64,000 nt of DNA. It comes from Paenibacillus soyae (GTDB lineage Bacteria > Bacillota > Bacilli > Paenibacillales > Paenibacillaceae). Made by a program: the position numbers and the translations under genes. The notes below the pieces were generated by a model. The model did not search any database. It had not been told where the DNA came from and saw only the letters and a program-made list of their open reading frames with translations. The stretch's first letter is position 1, and every line of letters begins with the position of its first letter. Of this stretch, positions 51,809-60,828 are shown in pieces. The DNA lies in assembly GCF_024623455.1 (NCBI RefSeq), contig NZ_JANIPJ010000018.1, positions 62,001 through 126,000 on the forward strand. Direction: 5' to 3'.

Positions 51809-54688
51809 CTATTGCGATAGCTCTAGCTTCTCTAGCATAAGCACGATCAGCTTCGCCGCTTCGGCCCTTGTCGCCGAAGCGCTTGGAGCGAAAGCATCAG
51901 CGCCTTTGCCTTCCATTATGCCAGCCTCGCGAAGCGCTCCGGCCGCTCCCTTCGCCCACGAAGGAATATCGGCATCGTCGGCAAAGCCGGTTGCCGAGCC
52001 CGCCGGCTCAGGCATCTCCAGCGCGGCCGCAATCATCTTCGCCATCGCCGCTCGGGAGATTGGAGCGTTCGGACGGAACGTTCCGTCCTTATAGCCCTGG
52101 ATGAAGCCGGCACCCGCAGCCGATGCTACCGCCCCCTTGGCCCACTCGCCAATTTCCGCATCGTCGGCAAAGCTCGCTTGCCCCTCAGCCTCCGGCAGCT
52201 CCAGCGCATTCGCCAGCATCTTCGTAAATTCCGCCCGCGTCACGGTCTGGTCAGGCCGGAAGGTTCCGTCCTCGTAGCCTTTGACGACGCCCCGTCCTAC
52301 AGCTTGTTTGATGATTTCCTGCGCCCAATGACCATCGGTATCTTCGAAATCAATGGCAGGGGGCTCCACGTCGTCTATCGCCAACACCGCAAACTTCGTG
52401 AAATGATCGACCGGCGCCGAAATCCGATTATCCTTAACCGTGAAGCCAGACAATTCGATCCATTCCCGCGCTTGCTCGTCATAGTAGAAGATGCCCGCTC
52501 TCTGCCCCTCGCCCAGCTTCTCCGGGTCAAAGACAAAGCTGACCGTCACCGGGGTTTTGAAGTGATCCGTCATATCCTTGAGCAGCTCGAACACCGCGCC
52601 GCTAAGTAAATCTCGATCCGCAATCAACTGCTCGGCATCGCTTGCTTTCTCGATCGTAATGGTTATGGCCCGATCCGCCGCGCCCGCAGGCACGGAGACG
52701 AATGCCTCATTGTCCAGACTGACCTCGCCGGCTTGTCCGGCCGCCAATGTCAGATGACCCTTCGTAGGATCGACAGGTGCAGGCGCAGGTGCCGGGACAT
52801 AGTCCGGATACGTCTGCTCATAACGCTCGTATACCCGGATCTGAACCAGTTCCGAGTCGAACGGGTCTTCCGCTTCCCATACGTAAAAGCGTCCGTCCGG
52901 CGCCAAGCTAAATCCGACCGGCTGAGCAATATGCTCCTCGTTCTCTCCCCACGTCGCCATATGCCGGCCGTCCGAGCTAAACTGCTTGATGCTGCCGCGA
53001 ATTGGATCCATGACGTAGACACTGCCGCTAGCGTCCGCCTCTATTTGATACGAGTAATCAAAATCCCAAATCCATTCTTCCCCGGCAAGCGCTGCGGACC
53101 ATTCGCCCACCTCATTGCCGTTGGTATCGTATTTGACGACCTGCCCGTTAAACTCGAACATCAAGTACACGTTGCCATTGCCATCTACCGCGATGTCGAG
53201 TGGCATGGCAAAGAACCTCGGCCCCAACTCACCGTCTTCCTCTCCCTCTTCGCCGCCTAGGTCGATCGTTTTAAGCGGCCACTGCAGAAGGAGCTCTCCT
53301 TCCGGGTCGAACTTTTGCATGCGATGGTTTTCTTCGTCCAACACATACAAGTTGCCGCTGCGGTCCCGCCCCATCTCGCCGACGCCGTTGAACTGCCCCT
53401 CCTCGTCTCCTTCGCTCCTCCACTCCTCCACAAACTCGCCACTGCCGTCGAATTTTTGAATCCGGTAGTTGCCGCTGTCGGAGACATAAACGTTGCCCTC
53501 TGCGTCCGTTTCAAGGTCCGATGGGTAGAAGAAACGGCCCGGGTCGCTGCCGGCTCCTCCCCAGCTGTCAGCGTGAACGCCGGTGGAATCGAACTTCATT
53601 ACGCTTTGGCTTCCGTACTCCAGCACGTACAGGTTTCCGTCCGCATCTACCGTTCCCGGACCCCACCGGGGATTGATGCTGCCATAGCTGCCGAAAGCCG
53701 AAGCTTGTTCTTCCTCTTCATCCGCTGAAAACTGTTGAATGCGCGCGTTTTGTCCGTCTGCTACAAGAAGATGACCCTCGTCGTCCAATGTCATGCCCAT
53801 CGGAAACCTGAATTGTCCAGTCTCATTGCCTTCGCTGCCCCACTTGGCGAGAAAAGTGCCATCCGCCGCGAACTTTTGGATCCGGTGGTTATAGGTGTCC
53901 GCGACGTAGACGTCCCCGTTCCCATCAACGGCTAATCCCTTCGGGTTATAGAGCTGGCCGTCCGCGTTGCCGTTCGAGCCCGTCCCCCATGTCCCGGTGA
54001 CTTGGCCGGTTTGGTCCAGCTTAATGATATATTGTTCTATATAATCCGCCACATAGACGTTGCCGTCCGCATCGACGTCGATCGCTTCGGGAAATGAAAT
54101 ATTGCCGGGACCCGAGCTGTCGCCGTTCCATACGGCAAGGAGCGCGCCGGAATTGCTGAACTTTCTTATTTTAAAATTGGAGGTATCCCCGATATACACG
54201 TTACCCTCCGCATCTAAGGCAAGGGCGGTCGGATCCTTGAATTGCGCATCTCCGTCGCCGTATGATCCCCAATGCCCCCAGTATTTCCCGTCCGCGTCGA
54301 ATCTCTGAACCCGGTAGTTATACTTGTCCAATACGTACACATTGCCGTCGGCATCCACCTCTATCTCCTCCGGCGAGTTGAACTGTCCGTTGCCGCTGCC
54401 CTGCGTCCCCCACATCCGTTCAAAGCTTCCATCGGCTTTGAATTTCTGTATCCGGTTGTTATTCTGATCGACCACATAACGGTTCCCGTCCGCATCGATG
54501 GCAATGTCGCTAGGCAAGTCAAACAAACCTTCGGTCGACAGCTGGAACCCTCCCGGCATGGCGACTTCTCGAACGCCCTTAACTCTGTAGGCCTCAGCCG
54601 TGTTCGTCGCTAAAGGCGTTGCCAGCGCACCAATTAGTAAGGCGGCCGACAGAAGCCATGCAAGCCTTTTATGATGACGTTTCGACAT
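51809..54688 (-). CDS. NHL-repeat surface protein with three C-terminal SLH domains
   Basis: The protein has 959 residues from ATG 54688, which follows GGGGGA; ATG 54703 has no signal. A signal peptide (about 1-33) precedes roughly twelve NHL repeats (about 45-640), each with the core GNVYVxDxxNxRIQKF, forming one or two beta-propellers. A ZU5-like beta domain (about 660-780) follows, then three SLH domains (about 785-959: DTDGHWAQEIIKQAVGRGVV). It is probably a wall-bound scaffold or binding protein. Its promoter region contains the 30-bp sequence also found upstream of the hybrid kinase. Confidence 0.92.
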   Translation of the reverse strand: MSKRHHKRLAWLLSAALLIGALATPLATNTAEAYRVKGVREVAMPGGFQLSTEGLFDLPSDIAIDADGNRYVVDQNNNRIQKFKADGSFERMWGTQGSGNGQFNSPEEIEVDADGNVYVLDKYNYRVQRFDADGKYWGHWGSYGDGDAQFKDPTALALDAEGNVYIGDTSNFKIRKFSNSGALLAVWNGDSSGPGNISFPEAIDVDADGNVYVADYIEQYIIKLDQTGQVTGTWGTGSNGNADGQLYNPKGLAVDGNGDVYVADTYNHRIQKFAADGTFLAKWGSEGNETGQFRFPMGMTLDDEGHLLVADGQNARIQQFSADEEEEQASAFGSYGSINPRWGPGTVDADGNLYVLEYGSQSVMKFDSTGVHADSWGGAGSDPGRFFYPSDLETDAEGNVYVSDSGNYRIQKFDGSGEFVEEWRSEGDEEGQFNGVGEMGRDRSGNLYVLDEENHRMQKFDPEGELLLQWPLKTIDLGGEEGEEDGELGPRFFAMPLDIAVDGNGNVYLMFEFNGQVVKYDTNGNEVGEWSAALAGEEWIWDFDYSYQIEADASGSVYVMDPIRGSIKQFSSDGRHMATWGENEEHIAQPVGFSLAPDGRFYVWEAEDPFDSELVQIRVYERYEQTYPDYVPAPAPAPVDPTKGHLTLAAGQAGEVSLDNEAFVSVPAGAADRAITITIEKASDAEQLIADRDLLSGAVFELLKDMTDHFKTPVTVSFVFDPEKLGEGQRAGIFYYDEQAREWIELSGFTVKDNRISAPVDHFTKFAVLAIDDVEPPAIDFEDTDGHWAQEIIKQAVGRGVVKGYEDGTFRPDQTVTRAEFTKMLANALELPEAEGQASFADDAEIGEWAKGAVASAAGAGFIQGYKDGTFRPNAPISRAAMAKMIAAALEMPEPAGSATGFADDADIPSWAKGAAGALREAGIMEGKGADAFAPSASATRAEAAKLIVLMLEKLELSQ

Positions 54689-54779
54689 CTTCGTTTCCCC
54701 CATAAATGAAATTAGGATATGAATCTAGCGGCCTCGTTTCCAAGACACTCCTACATTCTACCTGCATGTCCTTCCCGCA

Positions 54780-54809
54780 AACTGAAAAGAAAGCGCTTCA
54801 TGTCAGGTT
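54780..54809. promoter_or_regulatory. 30-bp element shared with the hybrid-kinase promoter region, copy 1
   Basis: Bases 54780-54809 are identical to 60126-60155 over all 30 positions, and identity stops at both ends. It contains the palindrome AAGCGCTT in GAAAGCGCTTC. It lies 92 bp before the NHL/SLH start, and also 101 bp before the divergent peptidase-like gene. Confidence 0.7.
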
Positions 54810-54909
54810 AGGAGGAAGTTTGGGGAAAATTTTGACGAAAAATGTTCCTGTTTCTACTAGCCAATTCTTGCTAGAATAGTTCCAACCAAATATGGAAGGA
54901 CTTGCGAAT

Positions 54910-55527
54910 ATGGCTAAGCTGCTGCTCACCTCGAATGGATTTTTTACCGATACGATCAAGAAAGGTTTTCTGGAGCTCATAGAAGGGGATATTGGCAGGC
55001 TGCGCGCGGCTATTATTACGACGGCTTCCCCCAAGAAGGAAAGTAACCGCTACGCGCAGAAGGCTCGAATGGATTTCGCGGAGATGGGCTTTCGACAGGT
55101 TGATTTTGTTGATATCGAATTCCAGAATCCTGGCGTGCTCGAGCGAATGGATGTTGTCTATATTAACGGCGGCAATCCGTTTCAACTGCTTCATTACGCT
55201 CGAAAAAGCGGCGCTGACGCCATTCTTACAGCATTAGCGGAAAGAAATGCCGTGCTTGTCGGAGTCAGCGCGGGCTCCCTGCTGCTCGGCCCTCATATTA
55301 GAATCGTTTCGCGCTTTACGCCGGAGATGAATACGCCGCAGTTGACCGACTTGAGCGCGCTGCATCTGACAGATCACCTGATCTTCCCGCATTATGACCG
55401 GGAGGACTTGTTTCCCGATTCAGGTGGTCGCTCCATCGAAGAGCGAATCGCCGAGTTCGAATCCAGCGAGCAGTGTGTGGTGACAAGACTGCCGGATGAC
55501 GGATATATCGCCATATCTGGGGAGTGA
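54910..55527 (+). CDS. Peptidase E-like (S51) / type 1 glutamine amidotransferase-like protein
   Basis: The protein has 205 residues from ATG 54910, with GGAAGGA upstream; an ATG at 54892 is in frame without a site. Motif YINGGNPFQLL (about 87-97) and the nucleophile elbow GVSAGSLLLGP (about 119-129, Ser instead of Cys) identify the S51 family; the His in FPHYDRED (about 160) completes the site. Family members cleave Asp-X dipeptides or hydrolyse cyanophycin products; many homologues are uncharacterised. A promoter with TTGACG (near 54832) is plausible. Confidence 0.88.
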   Translation: MAKLLLTSNGFFTDTIKKGFLELIEGDIGRLRAAIITTASPKKESNRYAQKARMDFAEMGFRQVDFVDIEFQNPGVLERMDVVYINGGNPFQLLHYARKSGADAILTALAERNAVLVGVSAGSLLLGPHIRIVSRFTPEMNTPQLTDLSALHLTDHLIFPHYDREDLFPDSGGRSIEERIAEFESSEQCVVTRLPDDGYIAISGE

Positions 55528-55569
55528 AGGCTACAGGAGCAGGGCGGATGCGGGGGATTAGGCGTACTA

Positions 55570-55671
55570 GAAACGTCTATTTGTGCTTGAAGGGGCGATT
55601 GGTGAGGAATAAGCGTGCCTGAAACGTCTATTCGTGCTTGGCGGGGCGATTGGTACGGAATAAGCGTGCCA
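55570..55671. repeat. 51-bp tandem array, locus 3
   Basis: GAAACGTCTATT occurs at 55570 and 55621, spaced 51 bp, and each unit contains GCGATTGGT and GAATAAGCGTGCC. It lies in the convergent gap 55528-55731, followed by a terminator. Confidence 0.75.
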
Positions 55672-55680
55672 AACACGCCT

Positions 55681-55715
55681 AAAAAAAACGGCTCCCTCCA
55701 ACAGGAAGAAGCCTT
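55681..55715 (-). terminator. Terminator of the BTAD response regulator gene
   Basis: Minus-strand stem AAGGCTTCTTCC / GGAGGGAGCCG with mismatches, followed by TTTTTTTT. Confidence 0.75.
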
Positions 55716-55731
55716 CTTATTATAAAACCTA

Positions 55732-56880
55732 TTACCGCATAGCGCTGCCGAAATACCGGCCCGGGTTCGCCGCCACAAGGCGGTAGTCCAGCTCCTTGGC
55801 GGCGGCTTCGTCGAGCAGCTCCGCCATCATGGCGCAGTACTCCCGGGCGTCGTCGGCTCTGCCCGCCAGAATCAGAAGAGCGGCCAGCTTGGCGTGAAGC
55901 CGCTCGTCCAGCGGGTGCAGATGCACCAGCTTCTGCATCGGGCTCAGCGCCAGCTCGTGGCGCGATTGAACGGCGTACGCGTCGGCCATCGCTTCAAGCA
56001 GGCGCGCGTAGCCCAGCTCCAGCTCCGCCTGGCGCGGAGCGGCCCAGTCATAGCCGCTGCCGGCGAGATAGCCGTCGCCATACAGCTGAATCGCGCGGAC
56101 CAGCTGCGCGAGCGAACCCGAGCGGCCGTATTCGCGCACGGCCAGCTCGTATTCGGCGACGTCGTCCTCGATGGCAAGCGGCCAATGCAGCCGGTAGCTC
56201 CCGCCTGCCGTCTTCATCTGCTCCACCGCGCCGTGCAAGCCGCATGCCTCCAGATCCTTGCGCAGCTGATAGACGGTCGAATGCAAATTGACCTGCGCGC
56301 GATCCGCGTCGCGCCCCTCCCACAGCCTGTCCAATATTTGCGACTTGCCGACCGCTTTGTCCCGATGATGATGCAGGAAGGCCAGCAGCTCCCTGCTCTT
56401 CGAATTGCGGAACCGCATCTGCTCCCCGCTCTCCGTCGTAACGGAGAATGGCCCGAAGCTGCGAACCGCCAGTCCGCTCCTCGCCGCCTCGGGGTCCTTG
56501 CCCGATTGACGGACGCGCCTCTTCTCCAGCCGACCGATCGTACGCAGCAGATCATCGGCGGTAAACGGCTTCAGCACGTAATCGATCGCCTCCACGCCGA
56601 AGGCATCTCTCGCATATTCTTCGTAGGCCGTCAGGAACGAAACGTGAACCTCCGGCCGAATATTTCTCAGCCGCTCCGCGAGCTCGAGTCCGTTCAGGCC
56701 CGGCATCTCGATATCAAGCAGCACAAGGTCGACAGGCTCCGCCGTCGTCAGCATATGCTCGAGGAACAGCTTCGGACTATCGAACAGACCCGCGACTTGC
56801 ACACCCTCGAGCGTTTCCAGCAGCTTGCCCGCCCTCCGCAGCGCGGGCAGCTCGTCATCCACGGCAATGACTCGAATCAT
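55732..56880 (-). CDS. Response regulator with OmpR-type winged helix and BTAD (SARP-like) domain
   Basis: The protein has 382 residues from ATG 56880 (MIRVIAVDDE). Receiver (1-120) with DD at 9-10, Asp near 55 in LVLLDIEMPG and Lys near 105 (YVLKPF). A winged helix (about 145-235: FGPFSVTTESGEQ, LWEGRDADRAQVNLHSTVYQLRK) and a BTAD tetratricopeptide-like region (about 245-375) follow, the design of SARP activators. It is 24 bp downstream of the hybrid kinase gene, so it is the likely partner. Confidence 0.92.
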   Translation of the reverse strand: MIRVIAVDDELPALRRAGKLLETLEGVQVAGLFDSPKLFLEHMLTTAEPVDLVLLDIEMPGLNGLELAERLRNIRPEVHVSFLTAYEEYARDAFGVEAIDYVLKPFTADDLLRTIGRLEKRRVRQSGKDPEAARSGLAVRSFGPFSVTTESGEQMRFRNSKSRELLAFLHHHRDKAVGKSQILDRLWEGRDADRAQVNLHSTVYQLRKDLEACGLHGAVEQMKTAGGSYRLHWPLAIEDDVAEYELAVREYGRSGSLAQLVRAIQLYGDGYLAGSGYDWAAPRQAELELGYARLLEAMADAYAVQSRHELALSPMQKLVHLHPLDERLHAKLAALLILAGRADDAREYCAMMAELLDEAAAKELDYRLVAANPGRYFGSAMR

Positions 56881-56904
56881 CCTCCAGCACCCTCCCTTCA
56901 TCCC

Positions 56905-59900
56905 TTATGGTGTATTCTCCGGCGCCTTCGGCACGCTCAGCGAGACCTTCGTCCCGCGTCCGGACTCGCTTACAAGGCTAAGCCCCGCGCCAAACTGCCG
57001 GATCAGCCGTTTATGAATATTGCGCAAGCCGACGCCGCCTTCCCCTTCCGGCTCTCGCGTAAAAATCGTTTGTTCCAAGGAGGGCTCCATGCCCACGCCA
57101 TCATCTTCCACGGAGATAACGACATCCTCCCCCTCCCGGCGGACCGAGATCGCAATCGTCCCGCCTTCTTCCCGCTTCGTGACGCCATGCCGCACCGCAT
57201 TCTCGACCAGCGGCTGCAGCGTTGTCGGCGGCAGTAGGCAGTCCGCATCGGGCTCCACGTCATACCGCACGCGCAGCCGCTCCCCGAACCTCGCCCGCTC
57301 GATCTGCAAGTATGCCTCCGTGAGCTCCAGCTCCTTGCGCAGCGGCACCAGCTTCTGCTTGTTGCGGAAGTCGAAGCTTCCCCGCAGGTAGCGGCTCAAA
57401 TGCAGAAGCAAATCATGCGCCGTCTGCGGCTCGTCGAGCGACAGCGAAATGATCGTGTTAAGCGCGTTGTATAGAAAATGGGGTTTGATCTGCGCCTGCA
57501 GAAACGCCATTTCCGACCGGACGGCTTCCTCGGCCGACCGCTTCATCTCGAGCAGCGTCCGCGCCCTCGCCCGCAGCTCATGAGGATCGAAGGGCTTGGC
57601 CGCAAAATCATTGGCCCCCGCCTCGAAGCCGTACATCGCATCCGCGGGGTCGCTTCTTGCCGTCGTCAGCAGAATCGGGAGCTCGGATAGGCCGTAGCTC
57701 TCTCTTATTCTGCGGCAAGTCTCGTACCCGGAAAGCCCGGGCATCATGACGTCCAGAATGACCAGACCGATCCCGTCGCCGCCCCGCTCCAGCACCTGCA
57801 GAGCTTCCTGGCCGCTCGCGGCCGTCATCACCTCGTAAGGCTCGCCCGCGAACAAAGTGCGCAGCACGCGAAGATTGACCGGGTCGTCGTCGACGGCGAG
57901 TATGGATAGTCCGGATCGTCCAGACCGTCCGTCTGCCGGCTGACCCGCCGGCTCAATAACCGTCAGGCCAGCTGACGATTGTCCTGCCGCCGGCGCCTTC
58001 TCTTCGGCAGCGCGTTCGGCGATCGGCAGCGTGAACGTGAACACGGAGCCTTCGCCTTCGGTCGACGTTACCGAGATGGTGCCCCCGTGAAGCTCCACCA
58101 GCCGCTTCGTAATGCCGAGCCCCAGACCGGTTCCGCCGTATTCCTTGGCGACCGGAGCGCCGAGCCGCTCGAACGATTGGAAGATCGTCTCCAGCTTATC
58201 CGCCGGAATGCCAATGCCGGAATCGGCAACCGCGATATGCAGCATGCCGCCGTCCGTCCAGCCTGATACGACAACTTCGCCCTCCGGCGTGAATTTAACG
58301 GCGTTGCCGATTAAATTGTAGACGATCTGCAGCAGCCGATTCTCGTCCGCGAGCGCCGGCGGCAGCCGGTTCGGCCACTCCAGCCGGAGCGCGACCGGCT
58401 TCTTGCCGATATAATGCCGGAATACTTCCTCCTGGGCGGTCACCGCCGCCTGCACGTCGACCCGGCCGAGCTGCAGGCGGATTCCGTTATTTTTGAGCAG
58501 GGACAGGTCCAGGATATCGTTGATCAAATTATTCATGCGCCGCGCAACCGAGACGACAACGTCCAGCTGCTCCGTCTGCGCGGGGGCGACCGGGCCGAAC
58601 TTCCCTTCGGACAAGGCCTGCGACAAATTCAGAATGCCGTGCAGAGGCGTCTTCAGCTCGTGCGAGGTGTTCGCCAGAAACTCGTCCTTCATGCGGTCCA
58701 TCGCGATCAGCTCGTTCGACATCTCGCCAATCGTCCGATACGCGCTCGTGAATCGTCTTGCCAGCTCCAACGCCTCGATGAAGACGAGCAGAATGAAGCC
58801 GTAAGGCACCAGCTGCGCGTCGACCGCGACGATCCAGCCCACGCTGTACAAAATATCGTGCACGGCCGCCGCCACGAACGCGAGCCACCCCGACAGCTGC
58901 AGCAGCGCGCCGCCCCTCCCGCGCCACAAGGCGAGGAAAAAGCCGTACAAGATGTACGCAAGCGCGATCAGGGAGACGATTTTGTAATATCCGATGAATT
59001 GGGTGTAAATCTCGGCCGGGAATAACAGCACGGTGGCGATAAAGCCCGTCCCCGTCCATGCAAGCAGCTTGGCCGGCCTGACGCCGAACTCCGCCGGATA
59101 CAGCTCCCGGACGAACAAGACGGCCATCGTCACTCCGCCGTAATAGGTCAAATACTCCAGCAGGATGAGGAGCCGAATCGAGACGTCCGGATACAGATCG
59201 ACCAGATAAATGCCGCCCACGACCCACTGCCGAATCGCGCCAAGCAGGCAGCATATGCCGAAATAAAGCGTCGACCGCTCCGAGCGGCGCAGCAGAAACA
59301 CGGATATTTGGTACAGGCCGAGCAAAGCGCAACCGCCGAATACGGCCATGCTCGCGAACTCGGTTCGTTTCTCTACGGCCGCCATCCGTTCCTCCGGACC
59401 GAGCGTCATGCTGAACCATATGCCTCCCGAAGGATAAAGGAAGTTCGCCGTCTGGATGACCAGCTCGAATTCGTCCGGCGGAGGAGCGAACGTTGCGGTC
59501 TGCGGCCTGTACGCGGACTTCGTCTCTTCCTTGGTCGGTGCCGCCGCTCCGGCCAGCGCGATCTCCTGTCCGTTCACCAATACCTTGTAGGCGGGGGATA
59601 TCGCAGGAAGGTGCAGCCCGAGCGCTCCAACCTCTCCTTGCGTCAGCACCCGCAGCCGATAGGTAGCGTAGCCCCGGCCCGGCAATCCGATCGTCTCCCA
59701 CTCTCCCGGGACCTCGATTAGCGCCGGTTCGCCATGCTGCAGCGCCCCTTCCGCGCCTATCAGCCGCTCCCAGTACAAGGACCACTCGCCGTTCAGACGC
59801 ACCGGTCCGTCTTCCTCCAGGCTCCAATTCCTTAAATCAAGCACGCCGGCCTTCGCCTTCGGCTCCGCCCCGTTCTCGCCGCGCCCGAAGGACGGCATGA

Positions 59901-60036
59901 TCATAACGCCCAGGAGAAGGAGCATCGCAACAAGCAAAGACACCGCCCGAATTTTGCGGTTTCGATATAAAGTATTTTGCGCCATCCGGTCTTCATCCGC
60001 CTCTGTCGTTCGTTTATCAAGAAATACTCCTATCAT
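56905..60036 (-). CDS. 7TM-DISM hybrid sensor with two histidine-kinase cores
   Basis: The protein has 1,043 residues. Order: signal anchor (about 28-50), 7TMR-DISM extracellular beta domain (75-215), seven membrane helices (about 225-425), HisKA with His near 459 (NTSHELKTPLHG), HATPase (560-680, GGTGLGLGITKRLVELHGG), receiver with Asp near 760 (LVILDVMMPGLSG), then a LytS/YesM-type His_kinase block with His near 852 (QIKPHFLYNALN) and a second HATPase (about 930-1040). ATG 60036 is kept; ATG 59985 is possible. It is probably paired with the BTAD regulator just downstream. Confidence 0.9.
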   Translation of the reverse strand: MIGVFLDKRTTEADEDRMAQNTLYRNRKIRAVSLLVAMLLLLGVMIMPSFGRGENGAEPKAKAGVLDLRNWSLEEDGPVRLNGEWSLYWERLIGAEGALQHGEPALIEVPGEWETIGLPGRGYATYRLRVLTQGEVGALGLHLPAISPAYKVLVNGQEIALAGAAAPTKEETKSAYRPQTATFAPPPDEFELVIQTANFLYPSGGIWFSMTLGPEERMAAVEKRTEFASMAVFGGCALLGLYQISVFLLRRSERSTLYFGICCLLGAIRQWVVGGIYLVDLYPDVSIRLLILLEYLTYYGGVTMAVLFVRELYPAEFGVRPAKLLAWTGTGFIATVLLFPAEIYTQFIGYYKIVSLIALAYILYGFFLALWRGRGGALLQLSGWLAFVAAAVHDILYSVGWIVAVDAQLVPYGFILLVFIEALELARRFTSAYRTIGEMSNELIAMDRMKDEFLANTSHELKTPLHGILNLSQALSEGKFGPVAPAQTEQLDVVVSVARRMNNLINDILDLSLLKNNGIRLQLGRVDVQAAVTAQEEVFRHYIGKKPVALRLEWPNRLPPALADENRLLQIVYNLIGNAVKFTPEGEVVVSGWTDGGMLHIAVADSGIGIPADKLETIFQSFERLGAPVAKEYGGTGLGLGITKRLVELHGGTISVTSTEGEGSVFTFTLPIAERAAEEKAPAAGQSSAGLTVIEPAGQPADGRSGRSGLSILAVDDDPVNLRVLRTLFAGEPYEVMTAASGQEALQVLERGGDGIGLVILDVMMPGLSGYETCRRIRESYGLSELPILLTTARSDPADAMYGFEAGANDFAAKPFDPHELRARARTLLEMKRSAEEAVRSEMAFLQAQIKPHFLYNALNTIISLSLDEPQTAHDLLLHLSRYLRGSFDFRNKQKLVPLRKELELTEAYLQIERARFGERLRVRYDVEPDADCLLPPTTLQPLVENAVRHGVTKREEGGTIAISVRREGEDVVISVEDDGVGMEPSLEQTIFTREPEGEGGVGLRNIHKRLIRQFGAGLSLVSESGRGTKVSLSVPKAPENTP

Positions 60037-60125
60037 ACCGCACCTAGATGCTTGTGCATACTTCCTTTCAATCGTTGTAGCCGAGCCCCATCTCTGTACG
60101 ATTTTAACAGCCGCGTCTCCATCCT

Positions 60126-60155
60126 AACTGAAAAGAAAGCGCTTCATGTCAGGTT
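60126..60155. promoter_or_regulatory. 30-bp element shared with the NHL/SLH promoter region, copy 2
   Basis: Identical to 54780-54809. It lies 90 bp before the kinase start at 60036 and 48 bp before the divergent tetR gene. On the minus strand it includes CTGACA and the AAGCGCTT palindrome. Confidence 0.7.
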
Positions 60156-60168
60156 TATCCAGATGCCC

Positions 60169-60202
60169 TTGACTTCATTTTATTAGAACTATATAGTACT
60201 AC
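60169..60202 (+). promoter_or_regulatory. Promoter and operator of the tetR gene; leaderless start
   Basis: -35 TTGACT (60169-60174), 17-bp spacer, -10 TATAGT (60192-60197). The operator TTAGAACTATATAGTACTAC (60183-60202) covers the -10. The ATG at 60204 is seven bases after the -10, where transcription would start, and no ribosome binding site precedes it. Confidence 0.7.
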
Positions 60203-60203
60203 T

Positions 60204-60794
60204 ATGAGAAAAAACACCCCAACCGTTTCCAATCGCGACGTTGTCCTGCAGACCGCATCGAACCTGTTCCTGACGCGAGGCTATCAGGTCACCAGCATGG
60301 ACGAGATCGTCTCCATGAGCAAGGTATCGAAGACGAACATCTACTACCATTTCAAAAGCAAGGAGGAGCTGCTGCTGGCGATCGTCGACCAGCTGATTGC
60401 GCACTACGAATACCGGCTGAGCCATATTTTATCCCAGAGCCACATGCCGTTTATGGAGAAGCTCGAACGTTTCTTCGAAATCGTGGCCGGAGAGCAAGAG
60501 CAAAACGACTTTCTCGGCGGATGCCCCATCTTGACGCTGTACACGCAGACGTCGATGGAATCGGCCGAGGTTCGGAGCCGTATTAAAGGCTTCTTCGAGC
60601 GGCAGCTGGAGCATGTCGAGAGTCTGCTTCTTGAAGGCTCGGCTACCGGCTTGTTCCCCTCGAATCTACCGGCTCGCGCTACGGCGACGCTGATTGTCTC
60701 CTCCGTCGAAGGTGCCTTATTCGTCTCGAAAGCGACGGAGCGGCCGCAAATGTTGAAGGACCTGCTTCATGCTTTAGCAGCGATGCTAAAGTAA
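60204..60794 (+). CDS. TetR-family regulator, probably from leaderless mRNA
   Basis: The protein has 196 residues. The helix-turn-helix (QTASNLFLTRGYQVTSMDEI, then SMSKVSKTNIYYHFKSKEELL) is at residues 14-60; the C-terminal part matches TetR_C-type ligand domains of the AcrR/YcdC style (FFERQLEHVESLLLEG). Its own promoter has a 20-bp operator that recurs before the reductase-hydrolase gene downstream, so it probably represses both. The ATG coincides with the predicted transcription start. Confidence 0.92.
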   Translation: MRKNTPTVSNRDVVLQTASNLFLTRGYQVTSMDEIVSMSKVSKTNIYYHFKSKEELLLAIVDQLIAHYEYRLSHILSQSHMPFMEKLERFFEIVAGEQEQNDFLGGCPILTLYTQTSMESAEVRSRIKGFFERQLEHVESLLLEGSATGLFPSNLPARATATLIVSSVEGALFVSKATERPQMLKDLLHALAAMLK

Positions 60795-60799
60795 TTTTT

Positions 60800-60828
60800 T
60801 TGACCCAATTAGTACTATGTGGTACTAA
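60800..60828 (+). promoter_or_regulatory. Promoter and operator of the reductase-hydrolase fusion gene
   Basis: -35 TTGACC (60800-60805), 17-bp spacer, -10 TACTAA (60823-60828). The operator TTAGTACTATGTGGTACTAA (60809-60828) is a perfect 7-bp dyad (TTAGTAC / GTACTAA) and matches the tetR operator at 16 of 20 positions. Confidence 0.75.

Noticed and set aside
58529..59827. Minus-strand 432-codon frame inside the hybrid kinase
   Set aside because: It overlaps the kinase in another frame and is Arg/Gly/Ala-rich with no motif.
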